This document shows positions 1-7,573 of a stretch of DNA of 60,536 bases, one piece after another (position 1 is the first letter of the stretch; every line of letters starts with the position of its first letter). Location of the stretch: positions 1 to 60,536 of the forward strand of contig JAJPIP010000057.1 of NCBI GenBank assembly GCA_021324655.1, written 5' to 3'. The notes below the pieces were generated by a model. The model saw nothing but the letters and a program-made list of their open reading frames with translations. It did not search any database and was not told where the DNA came from. Source of the stretch: Pseudomonadota bacterium (GTDB lineage Bacteria > Chloroflexota > UBA5177). A program made the translations under genes and the position numbers.

Positions 1-60
1 ATCGAGGTGGAGAGCGAGCCCGGCAAGGGGACCAGCTTCCGGCTCACCCTGCCGCGCTGA
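1..60 (+). CDS. Sensor histidine kinase, C-terminal end (partial)
   Basis: Only the last 19 codons lie in the window. They read as the end of a GHKL ATPase domain: the G2-box-like stretch PGKGTSFRLTLP is the usual last strand of HATPase_c modules in two-component sensor kinases and is followed directly by a TGA stop. Nothing about the sensed signal or partner regulator can be seen. The gene ends 14 bases before hemQ and is read in the same direction, so the two may be co-transcribed. Confidence 0.7.
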   Translation: MEVESEPGKGTSFRLTLPR

Positions 61-74
61 GATCCTGCGGCAGC

Positions 75-758
75 ATGGTATCTTCGGCCATGGACCCCAC
101 CTTCATGCAGTATCTGTTTTACCGGCTCGATCCGGCCTGGCGCCGCCTGGCGGAGGATGAGCGGCACTGCCGCACCACGGAGTTTGCCGAGGCGGTTGAG
201 GGGGCGGAGGACATCACGACCTACGCCTACAACATGACCGGACTCAAGTCCGGAACCGACCTCATGCTCTGGCGCTCCGGACCCGATCTGGCGCGCTTGC
301 AGGGAGAAGCGGCGCGGCTGCAACAGTCGGCGCTCGGCAAGTATCTGGATATCACCTACTCCTATATAGGCCTCATCCGCCCCTCCACGTACGTCCGGCG
401 TCAGACGCCGCAGGAGCAAGCCGCCCTCTCCCAGGAGCGGAGCACCTATCTCGTGGTCTACCCCTTCAGCAAGACCACCGAGTGGTACCTCCTGAGCCAG
501 GCGACACGCCAGGGCATGATGAACGAGCACATCAAGATCGGCCACGAGTACGCCCACATCCGTCAGGTGCTGGTGTATTCCTTCGGGCTGGACGACCAGG
601 AGTTCATCGTCTCCTACGAGGCGGACGACCTCCTGGAGTTCCAGTCGCTGGTCATGGCGCTGCGTGCCACCGACGGACGGATCTACACGCTCCGAGACAC
701 GCCGATCTTCACCTGCGTGCACCGTCCGTTACGAGAGGCACTGGCGCAGCTGGCGTGA
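75..758 (+). CDS. hemQ: Coproheme decarboxylase HemQ/ChdC
   Basis: This is a chlorite-dismutase-family protein of 227 residues that oxidatively decarboxylates coproheme III to heme b, the last step of the coproporphyrin-dependent pathway. The family core is clear: YPFSK (catalytic Tyr129, Lys133) followed 23 residues later by His152 in the NEH motif, which aligns with the axial heme ligand of Staphylococcus and Listeria ChdC after a four-residue gap. The length suits the pentameric ChdC group. ATG 75 gives the longest form; ATG 90 is an alternative, and neither has a strong ribosome site. The stop overlaps the hemE start (GTGA), and hemD and hemH follow, which supports ChdC over a chlorite-detoxifying role. 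Confidence 0.93.
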   Translation: MVSSAMDPTFMQYLFYRLDPAWRRLAEDERHCRTTEFAEAVEGAEDITTYAYNMTGLKSGTDLMLWRSGPDLARLQGEAARLQQSALGKYLDITYSYIGLIRPSTYVRRQTPQEQAALSQERSTYLVVYPFSKTTEWYLLSQATRQGMMNEHIKIGHEYAHIRQVLVYSFGLDDQEFIVSYEADDLLEFQSLVMALRATDGRIYTLRDTPIFTCVHRPLREALAQLA

Positions 759-1849
759 CGCTGCGCAACGATCTGCTCCTGCGCGCTCTGCGCCGCGAGC
801 CGGCCGAGCGCACCCCTGTCTGGTTCATGCGCCAGGCGGGCCGAGCGTTGCCCGAATACCGCGCCATCCGTGAGCGGGCGTCGCTGCTCGAGATCTGCCG
901 GAATCCGGACCTCTGCGCCGAGGTCACGATCCAGCCGGTACGCCGCTACGGTGTCGACGCCGCCATTCTCTTTGCCGACATCATGCTGCCGCTCATCGGT
1001 GTGGGGGTGGATCTCGACATCGTGGAGGGAGTGGGACCGGTCGTGGCGCATCCCATCGCCGCCGGGTCCGATCTCTCCGTCCTCCGACCGTTGGAACCGG
1101 CAGACGTGGCCTTCGTGGCCGACGACATCGCCGCGGTGCTGGCGCGGCTCGGGAATGAGGTCCCTCTCATCGGCTTTTCCGGCGCGCCTTTTACGCTGGC
1201 CAGCTATCTGATCGAGGGGCGACCCTCGCGTGACTTTCTCCGCACGAAGCGGTTGATGTACGGCGCGCCGGCCCTCTGGGACGAGCTCATGATGCGCCTC
1301 GCCCGCGTCGTCGCCGCCTACCTGCGGATTCAGGTGGAGGCAGGTGTCCACGCTCTCCAGTTGTTCGACTCCTGGGTCGGGGCGCTCTCGCTCGGCGATT
1401 ACGTGCGCTACGTGCGGCCGTATGTGCGAGCCATCTTCGATGAGATCGCCGAGCTGCCGGTGCCGACGATTCACTTTGGTGTCGGCACGGCCCACGTGCT
1501 CGAGGCCATGCGTGACGCGGGCGGCGACACGATCGGTGTCGATTGGAGGCTTCCGCTCGACGCGGCATGGGAGCGCATCGGGCACGACCGGGGCATTCAG
1601 GGCAACCTCGATCCGATGGCGCTCCACGCGCCGGCCCAGGTGATGGAAGCGCAGGCCGCCGACATACTGCGGCGCGCCGCAGGACGGCCCGGGCACACCT
1701 TCAACGTCGGCCACGGCATCCACCCGCAAACCGATCCGGACCAGGTCAGTCGCCTGGTGGAATTCGTCCGACGCATGAGCGAGAGGGAGAGAGGCGAGCC
1801 TGCCGCATCGGAGCGAATCCTTCCGCCCTCTCCCTCGTCCGTCTCTTGA
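755..1849 (+). CDS. hemE: Uroporphyrinogen III decarboxylase
   Basis: HemE removes the four acetate carboxyls of uroporphyrinogen III to give coproporphyrinogen III in the cytosol. The signature MRQAGR is at residues 25-30, with LFADIMLP (substrate-binding Asp), the YLIEG loop and the C-terminal FNVGHGI segment all present. The frame is open far upstream, but homology begins at GTG 755, which overlaps the hemQ stop by four bases, so translation is probably coupled. The 364-residue product is about 15-20 residues longer than most HemE. The extra tail (Arg/Glu then Pro/Ser rich) is encoded by DNA with a 9-bp inverted repeat (1783-1791 with 1828-1836), as if an intergenic repeat had been captured. 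Confidence 0.96.
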   Translation: MTLRNDLLLRALRREPAERTPVWFMRQAGRALPEYRAIRERASLLEICRNPDLCAEVTIQPVRRYGVDAAILFADIMLPLIGVGVDLDIVEGVGPVVAHPIAAGSDLSVLRPLEPADVAFVADDIAAVLARLGNEVPLIGFSGAPFTLASYLIEGRPSRDFLRTKRLMYGAPALWDELMMRLARVVAAYLRIQVEAGVHALQLFDSWVGALSLGDYVRYVRPYVRAIFDEIAELPVPTIHFGVGTAHVLEAMRDAGGDTIGVDWRLPLDAAWERIGHDRGIQGNLDPMALHAPAQVMEAQAADILRRAAGRPGHTFNVGHGIHPQTDPDQVSRLVEFVRRMSERERGEPAASERILPPSPSSVS

Positions 1850-1916
1850 CGTGCTCTCTATCCGGCGGCAGCAACCGGCCGTGTGCCGCGCGTGAACTCT
1901 CACCGTCCAGATATCC

Positions 1917-2672
1917 ATGCATGACCGACATCCCCTGGTAGGGCGGCGCGTCATCATGACGCGGCCGGCCGGCGATGGGCAGGCGCTTGCCGCCCGTCTC
2001 GCCGGCCTGGGTGCCGATGTCGTGACGGCGCCGATGATCGAGATCGCGCCGCCCGACGATGTGGCGGCGCTCGACGCCGTCTTACGCCAAGTCGGTACGT
2101 ACCGGTGGATCGCCTTCACCAGCCGTAACGCGGTCCGCGCCGTCGCTTCCCGCCTGATGGCCTTGCAGCTGGCGATTCCGCCGGCCGTCCAGATCGCGGC
2201 AGTCGGGCCAACGACCGCCGCCGCGCTTCGTGATGTGGGGATACCCGTTCATGTCGTCGCTCCCGAGGGAACGGCGGAATCCCTGGTCCACATCCTGGGC
2301 GACCAGGTTCGGGGGGACCGGGTCCTGGTGCCGCAAGGCGATCGAGCACGCCCGGATCTTGCCGAAGGGCTGAGGAGAGCCGGAGCCGGCGTCGACACGG
2401 TGATCGCCTACCGGACGGCTGATTCAACTGGCCCTCTACCGACAATAGGACAGGGAGACATCATCGCTCTCTTCAGTCCCTCCGCCGCGCAGCGGCTCGT
2501 CGCCCTAGCCGGGCGGGTGACACTGCAACGTGCGAAGATCGTATGCATCGGGCCCACCACGGCGGCCGCCGTGCGTGATCTTGGTCTGCTACCGGCGACG
2601 GTTGCCGCGGGGCGCACGGTGGAGGCGATGGTGGAGGCGATCGCGGCAGCAGCGGGAGTGAGAGATGACTGA
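1917..2672 (+). CDS. hemD: Uroporphyrinogen III synthase
   Basis: The 251-residue protein has the two-lobed HemD layout: VGRRVIMTRPAGDG at the N terminus, AFTSRNAVRAV in the first lobe, AVGPTTAAALRDVG at the hinge, then VLVPQGDRARPDL and CIGPTTAAAVRDLG in the second lobe. It cyclises hydroxymethylbilane with inversion of ring D to give uroporphyrinogen III, the substrate of HemE. HemD is poorly conserved, so the assignment rests on these motifs plus position between hemE and hemH. ATG 1917 follows 67 bases of non-coding DNA. The 3' end overlaps the hemH start by eight bases. hemA, hemB, hemC and hemL are not in the window. Confidence 0.9.
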   Translation: MHDRHPLVGRRVIMTRPAGDGQALAARLAGLGADVVTAPMIEIAPPDDVAALDAVLRQVGTYRWIAFTSRNAVRAVASRLMALQLAIPPAVQIAAVGPTTAAALRDVGIPVHVVAPEGTAESLVHILGDQVRGDRVLVPQGDRARPDLAEGLRRAGAGVDTVIAYRTADSTGPLPTIGQGDIIALFSPSAAQRLVALAGRVTLQRAKIVCIGPTTAAAVRDLGLLPATVAAGRTVEAMVEAIAAAAGVRDD

Positions 2673-3591
2673 TCAGGACAGAACGGGCGTGCTCCTCATG
2701 GCCTACGGCACGCCGGATTCAATGGACGCCGTCGAGCCGTACTACACCCACATCCGCGGCGGACGGACACCGGCACCCGAGCTGGTGGAAGACCTGAGAG
2801 AGCGCTACCGGCTGGTCGGTGGCTCGACGCCGCTGCTGGAGATTTCGGAGCAGACGCGCGCCGGCCTGGAGCAGGCGCTGAATGCCCGGGGCAACGGGCG
2901 ATTTCGCGTCGTGCTCGGCATGAAGCACTGGCACCCGTTCGTTGCGGAGGGCATGGCGCAGCTGGCGGCCGAGGGGATCCGGCGAGCCGTCGGACTGGTG
3001 CTGGCGCCGCATTACTCGTCGATGAGCATCGCCGGCTACTACCGGTACGTGGACGCGGCGGAGGGCCCGACCATCCTTCCCATCGAGTCCTGGCATCTGC
3101 ATCGCCCCTATCTGGAAGCGGTGGCGCGGCGGGTGCAGGAGCAGTTGGTGGCGTTTCCACCCGAAGAGGACGTGACGGTTGTCTTCACTGCCCACAGCCT
3201 GCCCGAGCGGATTCTGGCCGAGGGTGATCCCTACCAGGATCAATTGCTGGCAACGAGCGCGGCCGTTGCCGAGATTCTTGGGCTGCCGAGATGGGAGTTT
3301 TCCTACCAGAGCGCCGGACAGACCCGGGAGCCGTGGCTGGGGCCGGACCTCCCGGACAAGGTACACGAGCTGGCCGATCGGGGTGTGCGGAATATCCTGG
3401 TCGCGCCCGTCGGCTTCGTCTCCGATCATCTGGAGATCCTGTACGACATCGACTATGAAGCCCAGGCCGCGGCGCGCGAGCGCGACGTGACGCTGCGCCG
3501 CATCGAAATGCTCAATGCGTCGCCGGACTTCGTGGAAGGACTGGCCGATCTCGTCCAACAACGCCTGGCCGAGGCCGAGATCCGGGCGTGA
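2665..3591 (+). CDS. hemH: Ferrochelatase, probably coproporphyrin ferrochelatase CpfC
   Basis: This 308-residue protein inserts iron into a porphyrin ring. The two metal-site residues of the family are visible: His177 in FTAHSLPERI and Glu257 in FVSDHLEILYD. The length matches the short monomeric Bacillus/actinobacterial type. Because hemQ is in the same operon, the natural substrate is most likely coproporphyrin III, giving coproheme for HemQ (inference). A ribosome site (GGGAG) sits inside the end of hemD. The stop overlaps the GTG of the next gene. The coproporphyrinogen oxidase (CgoX) needed between HemE and this enzyme is not in the window. Confidence 0.95.
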   Translation: MTDQDRTGVLLMAYGTPDSMDAVEPYYTHIRGGRTPAPELVEDLRERYRLVGGSTPLLEISEQTRAGLEQALNARGNGRFRVVLGMKHWHPFVAEGMAQLAAEGIRRAVGLVLAPHYSSMSIAGYYRYVDAAEGPTILPIESWHLHRPYLEAVARRVQEQLVAFPPEEDVTVVFTAHSLPERILAEGDPYQDQLLATSAAVAEILGLPRWEFSYQSAGQTREPWLGPDLPDKVHELADRGVRNILVAPVGFVSDHLEILYDIDYEAQAAARERDVTLRRIEMLNASPDFVEGLADLVQQRLAEAEIRA

Positions 3592-4202
3592 CCTCCCTGC
3601 GGATGCTCGCCGTGCTGGCGGTGGCTGCCTTCGTGGCCGGCGTTGCCGTCGTGGTCGCCGTTCACCAGCTGAGCAGCCGTAATGCTCTCTCCGCCGTGCC
3701 CACTGCCACCGCTCGCCCTACGTCACTGCCGACGAACCCGCCCAGGCCCACGGCCACCGCGAGCACGCCGCAACCCGCAGCGACGGCTACCGTGGCTCCC
3801 ACCACCGCGCCCACGACCCCCGCCAACGCGCCGGCCGCCGATCGCGCTCTGATCCGCGCTCACGGCTATGTGCCGGATGGCGGGAGCATGGCCGGCACGC
3901 CGGACGGGTCCGGCGGCACGCTGTACGCCTGGATTGCGACCTGTGCCGGTAGCGCCGACGGCCACTGCCAGCGTGTCTTCTTCTTTGACGGCACGCGGTA
4001 TCTCGGCACGGACACCAGGTACGATTCGAGCGAGATCTTGCACGCGGCCGGGGCCGGCAACGCGGCCATCAAAGTCACCTATGCCAATTATTTGCCGGGC
4101 GATCCGCTCTGCTGCCCCTCCGGCAAGCCGGTGACCATCACCTATCGCTGGAACGGGCAGCACCTGGTGCCGTCGGGAACGCCCCCCAACGCGCAGACGT
4201 AG
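3588..4202 (+). CDS. LppP/LprE-like exported protein
   Basis: The 204-residue product has a hydrophobic N-terminal segment (about residues 5-26), a Thr/Pro/Ala-rich linker to about residue 80, and a compact C-terminal domain resembling the LppP/LprE family of mycobacterial lipoproteins: VFFFDGTRYLGTD, then VTYANYLPGDPLCCPSG and a final TYRWNG strand. Family recognition is from memory of these motifs. No lipobox cysteine is present, so it is probably anchored by the N-terminal helix or secreted. GTG 3588 overlaps the ferrochelatase stop (GTGA), which ties it to the heme operon. Whether it handles porphyrin or heme outside the membrane is unknown. Confidence 0.65.
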   Translation: MTSLRMLAVLAVAAFVAGVAVVVAVHQLSSRNALSAVPTATARPTSLPTNPPRPTATASTPQPAATATVAPTTAPTTPANAPAADRALIRAHGYVPDGGSMAGTPDGSGGTLYAWIATCAGSADGHCQRVFFFDGTRYLGTDTRYDSSEILHAAGAGNAAIKVTYANYLPGDPLCCPSGKPVTITYRWNGQHLVPSGTPPNAQT

Positions 4203-4263
4203 AACTGTGGAGTACTCTCAAGACAGGTGCATGCACCAGTTGATCCGCACAAGGGGGTTTGAA

Positions 4264-4392
4264 ATGAATCTCGCTTTGCTGCTGTTTCCCCTGCTGGCGT
4301 TCCTCGGTCTGCGCACGCGCTACTGGATCATCATCATCGTCGTCGTGGTGATTCTGCTCCTCGTCGCCTTCTTCGCCCGCCGCGGACGATAA
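4264..4392 (+). CDS. Very small single-pass membrane protein (42 aa)
   Basis: ATG 4264 has a strong ribosome site (AAGGGGG, 6-9 bases upstream) and opens a 42-codon frame. The product is two hydrophobic stretches (LLLFPLLAFLGL and an Ile/Val run) ending in basic ARRGR, so it should lie in the membrane with a positive cytoplasmic tail. An upstream ATG at 4207 in the same frame lacks a ribosome site. It follows the exported protein by 61 bases and converges on the MpaB-type gene. Function unknown; such peptides often act as accessory subunits or are orphan small membrane proteins. Confidence 0.55.
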   Translation: MNLALLLFPLLAFLGLRTRYWIIIIVVVVILLLVAFFARRGR

Positions 4393-4400
4393 CGCCCCGA

Positions 4401-5294
4401 TCAGATCGACATCCCCGTGCGGCGCAGCGCCTCCTGCGTGATCGGATCCACCCGAAGACGGAGCGGGAGGCGCGGCAGGGTCCGGTGCGAGATGGCCTGG
4501 GCGATGCGGTGCGCCGGCGAGACGCGCGGCCGGCGGATGCCGAACTGCGCCGTCAGCGCCTCCGGCACCGTCAGACAGGCGATGTGGCGGGAAAGGGTTG
4601 AATAGATCCGGAAGGAACGCGACCCGACGCTGCCGGCCCGCGTGAGGTGGTCATGGATAGACCGCGCGTGACTGCCCACGGCGACCGTGCCGCTCGCGAT
4701 CATGTCGTCCATCCAGGCACGAAGGGACGCGGGATCGCGGGGCACCATCTCCGGCGGCACCTCGACCATCGCGCCCAGCCGCGCCCCGTCGTCCAGGAAT
4801 CGCCGTGCCATCTCCGGTGACAGAGGACCAAAAAACCCTTCATAGACAGTGAGCGAGGTATCGAGCAGGGTCGCCAGCACCCAGGCGAGCGCCTCCGGGT
4901 CATTGGCGCGGTACGGCGTGCCGGCCGGCCACCGCCCGACGTCCTCGTCCAGGGTGCCGACGATGTGGGTGTGAATGGTGCGAATGTGGTGGGCGGTCGC
5001 ATCGGCCTGCGAGCGGCTGCCGAACATGAGCAGCTGCGCGGCTTTGGCGGTGGCCAGCAGACGCTCGACGGGTTGCTCCGGAGCCGTGCTGTGGTCGGCG
5101 ATCGCCTGCGCGACCCAGGGATGGGAGATTTGCAGGAGGAGAGCGCGTCCCAGTCCGAGCGCGCAGACCGCCTCGCGGTTGACGTGCCACATGGCGCTGT
5201 CCGGCCCGAAGTAGCCCTCATCCTTGGCCGAGGCCACCTGCTCACGGAGCTCTCGTGCCCACTCGGCGGGATCGAGAGAGTTTGACGTCGTCAT
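4401..5294 (-). CDS. MpaB/Lcp-type oxygenase (DUF2236)
   Basis: This roughly 297-residue protein belongs to the DUF2236 family that includes the fungal MpaB/B' oxygenases and the latex-clearing protein. The signature is GRALLLQISHPWVAQAI with the conserved His near residue 60, followed by a second His-rich helix (ATAHHIRTIHTHIVG). Some members bind heme b and cleave isoprenoid double bonds; the bacterial substrate cannot be told from sequence. The start chosen is ATG 5294; TTG 5300 would add two residues. It is transcribed away from the phosphoribosyltransferase with only 22 bases between starts, so the promoters must overlap. Confidence 0.8.
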   Translation of the reverse strand: MTTSNSLDPAEWARELREQVASAKDEGYFGPDSAMWHVNREAVCALGLGRALLLQISHPWVAQAIADHSTAPEQPVERLLATAKAAQLLMFGSRSQADATAHHIRTIHTHIVGTLDEDVGRWPAGTPYRANDPEALAWVLATLLDTSLTVYEGFFGPLSPEMARRFLDDGARLGAMVEVPPEMVPRDPASLRAWMDDMIASGTVAVGSHARSIHDHLTRAGSVGSRSFRIYSTLSRHIACLTVPEALTAQFGIRRPRVSPAHRIAQAISHRTLPRLPLRLRVDPITQEALRRTGMSI

Positions 5295-5316
5295 AATCAA
5301 GTGTAGAGTGAGACCC

Positions 5317-5853
5317 GTGAAGAGCTACGACTACGCGCACCGCGCGGGCGTCCTGCCGATTTCGTGGGAGGAGTATGCATCGCTGGCCGATCGTCTCGCC
5401 GAGGCGATTGCCGGCTCCGGGCCCGATCTCATCGTCGGCATCGCCCGGGCCGGGCTCTTCCCCGCGACGAGCGTGGCCGCCGCGTTGCGCCGCGAGCTTT
5501 ATCCGGTCCGGATCACGCGTCGCGTCAACGACGAGGTCGTCCACGAAAGACCCGTGTGGCGCGTGCCGGTGCCACGCGAGGTCGCCGGCCAAAGGGTGAC
5601 GGTCATTGACGAGATCGCCGACACGGGAGAGACGCTGCGCCTGGTCGCCGAGGAGGTCCGTCGCCTGGGTGCTTCACACGTGGTGACGGCCACGCTCGCC
5701 GTCCACAGTTGGGCGGACCCCATGCCGGATGTCACGGCCCTCGTCTCCGACGCCCTCATCATGTGGCCGTGGGACCGCCGCGTGTATACGGATGGACGCT
5801 GGGTGGAGAACCCGGAGTTGACGAGCGCCTTGCAGGCCCAGAACCCGGATTAG
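5317..5853 (+). CDS. Type I phosphoribosyltransferase-domain protein
   Basis: The 178-residue product has the PRTase fold: LIVGIARAGLFPA as the first strand and flexible loop, and the PRPP-binding motif VTVIDEIADTGET (two acidic residues, then DTGET). It resembles the xanthine/hypoxanthine or purine-like group often annotated only as phosphoribosyltransferase; the substrate-recognition hood gives no clear base specificity. GTG 5317 is preferred over longer in-frame options because it is preceded by AGAGTGAG and does not run into the divergent gene. It stands alone on the plus strand. Confidence 0.8.
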   Translation: MKSYDYAHRAGVLPISWEEYASLADRLAEAIAGSGPDLIVGIARAGLFPATSVAAALRRELYPVRITRRVNDEVVHERPVWRVPVPREVAGQRVTVIDEIADTGETLRLVAEEVRRLGASHVVTATLAVHSWADPMPDVTALVSDALIMWPWDRRVYTDGRWVENPELTSALQAQNPD

Positions 5854-5899
5854 GGGGCCGAGAGCTCCCGGGTGAGCAGGATCCAGACGGGAGACGACT

Positions 5900-6262
5900 A
5901 TGAGCCCCGAACGGGATGAGGGCCTCGTCGACCGGTTCATTCAGGACGTCCTGATCCTCACCTCGGTGTGGAGCGTTGTGTGGATTCACTTTCAGACACC
6001 GCATCACGTCAGGGAGATGGCGACGACGCAGGTGCTGCGTACACGATCGACGCAACCGGATAGCCGATCCACCCCAACACGGCATGCCAGGCGAGGAGGC
6101 CGCGGCAGGCGCCGGCCGGATAGGGAAAGGGATACACGCGGGATCCCGACCGCGGCGCCCAGGTCCAGTCTGCCGAGTACCAGGGGTGGGAGAGACCGGG
6201 AACTCGACACGCTGTCCATCCTTGATAGAGCAGGGCACCCCTCGTGCCATGTGGCTTCGTGA
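5900..6262 (+). CDS. Possible small protein, N-terminal part plausible only
   Basis: ATG 5900 has a good ribosome site (GGGAGA, six bases upstream). The first 38 codons (a charged start, then FIQDVLILTSVWSVVWIHFQ) look protein-like. From about 6009 the frame runs antisense through the exported-protein gene and becomes Arg/Ser/Thr rich, as expected for a shadow. Either a short real gene has lost its stop by frameshift near 6000, or this is chance. No family is recognised. Confidence 0.25.
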   Translation: MSPERDEGLVDRFIQDVLILTSVWSVVWIHFQTPHHVREMATTQVLRTRSTQPDSRSTPTRHARRGGRGRRRPDRERDTRGIPTAAPRSSLPSTRGGRDRELDTLSILDRAGHPSCHVAS

Positions 6263-6809
6263 TGAGCGCCGACACGTGCGGTGGTTCCGTCACCACCATG
6301 GGCAGGGAGGGGGAGGGGACAAGGCGCACCTGCACGGTGGGACCGGCCACGCTGACGCGACTGCCCGAGGGGGTAACGATGGTGACCCGCGGCTGGAGGG
6401 TCGCCCCTCGCAGCACGACAACGACCCGCCCCTCCAGACGTGTGCCGGGAAGAAGTCGGGGACCGCTGCCGGTCCCGCACGCTGTATCGGGGGCGGGCGG
6501 AAAATGGAGCGCTGGAGGATAGACGGCACGGCCGCGCGTGGTGCTCACCCGGATCGACGGGTTCTGGCCGGTGCAGACGCCCCGCAGGACGACCGGATGA
6601 TCAGAGCCGTTGTGGAGAGTGACGGGAATCGCGGCCAGGGCGTCGCGCGGGTAGGTGGTCCGCGACAAGTGGATAGTGAGCGAGACACCGCGGGTCCACG
6701 TCCCGCCGGAGCCGCCCGCGCTCGCTGGTGACGATCCCGCCATCCCGGCGATCGCCGCGACCACCGTCACCAGAACAACCGGTACCCTGAGTCCGACCGA
6801 CGGCCGCAT
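6009..6809 (-). CDS. Exported protein with an Ig-like/intracellular-protease-inhibitor-like domain
   Basis: The 266-residue product begins with a classic signal peptide (MRPSVGLRVP, a hydrophobic core to about residue 27, then SPASAGG as a cleavage region). The mature part has a beta-rich domain: SLTIHLSRTTYPRDALA, IPVTLHNGSDHPVVLRG and PGTRLEGRVVVVLRG resemble bacterial extracellular domains of the BsuPI/Ig-like kind, but I cannot name a family with confidence. The C-terminal 70 residues are Trp/Pro/Tyr rich. ATG 6809 is favoured because it starts the signal peptide; the frame is open to 6938. It is monocistronic. Confidence 0.6.
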   Translation of the reverse strand: MRPSVGLRVPVVLVTVVAAIAGMAGSSPASAGGSGGTWTRGVSLTIHLSRTTYPRDALAAIPVTLHNGSDHPVVLRGVCTGQNPSIRVSTTRGRAVYPPALHFPPAPDTACGTGSGPRLLPGTRLEGRVVVVLRGATLQPRVTIVTPSGSRVSVAGPTVQVRLVPSPSLPMVVTEPPHVSALITKPHGTRGALLYQGWTACRVPGLSHPWYSADWTWAPRSGSRVYPFPYPAGACRGLLAWHAVLGWIGYPVASIVYAAPASSPSP

Positions 6810-7053
6810 CCCGAGAATCCGGTACAAGCGATGGCCTGGCGACACCTGACGAGGTGACCCGGTGCCGATGCCGATGTGGCGACTACGGGTAAGTCGGACC
6901 ATAGGGCGTGCACGTGTTGTTCTGCTGGTCCCAGTCATCCTGCAGGATGCGGTGGCGGCTGTTCCAGTCGTGATTCACGTCACCATTGTCGTAAGTCACA
7001 TCATCATGTTGCACGACGCCTGCTTCCGCGTTAGTGAGGCGAAGGTTCGTGGT

Positions 7054-7491
7054 GTGTTGGGAGTTGGATTCCGCCGGCAACTGTGGCAGCGTCTACTGCT
7101 GATCCCGTGCGTGGCCGCCGCCAGCTTGGCGATTCTGTCTTACCTGCTGTACGGCAGGACAACGGCGCTGCGCGCAGACACCGTGCTCCAGGTAGTTGTT
7201 ACGTGCAGGTCGGACCCGTCGGCGTTCAAACAACTTTGGGTGAGGGGATGGCTCGCCGCCGATCACAGTGAACTGAGTCAGCCTATCGGACACCTGATGG
7301 AACTCGGAACCCTCTACGAGGACCGGAATACAATCCTCGGTCAGGGGCCTCCTCCCCCATCAGTCACGCTGCTAGGCTCGCCCGGTCGGCATCTCCGCCC
7401 GAAATCATCGATGACGATCGACGCGTACGGTACCCTGATTTGCGCTACGGGGACGCCGCAGCTGTTTGTCTCCAGGTACCAGCCCGGCTGA
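7054..7491 (+). CDS. Uncharacterised membrane-anchored protein
   Basis: From GTG 7054 (GAAGG about eight bases upstream) the product is 145 residues. A basic start (FRRQLWQR) and one transmembrane segment (LLLIPCVAAASLAILSYLLYG) are followed by an extracytoplasmic part with two cysteines (TCRSDP and LICATG). No family is recognised. The frame is open back to 6862, but that part reads as unnatural hydrophobic sequence. Codon use is less GC-biased than in neighbouring genes, which fits an orphan or recently acquired gene. Confidence 0.45.
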   Translation: MLGVGFRRQLWQRLLLIPCVAAASLAILSYLLYGRTTALRADTVLQVVVTCRSDPSAFKQLWVRGWLAADHSELSQPIGHLMELGTLYEDRNTILGQGPPPPSVTLLGSPGRHLRPKSSMTIDAYGTLICATGTPQLFVSRYQPG

Positions 7492-7573
7492 TCACGCCGG
7501 ATCCGCCAGGGCGTCAGCGCGCCTCCCGCCGCCTCGTGGCAGACTGGGTAGGTATCCCCGGGAAGGACGACAC

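Noticed and set aside
683-2119. Long open frame on the minus strand across hemE and hemD
   Set aside because: It is antisense to two clear enzymes, has no ribosome site and gives His/Arg/Asp-rich shadow sequence typical of high-GC DNA.
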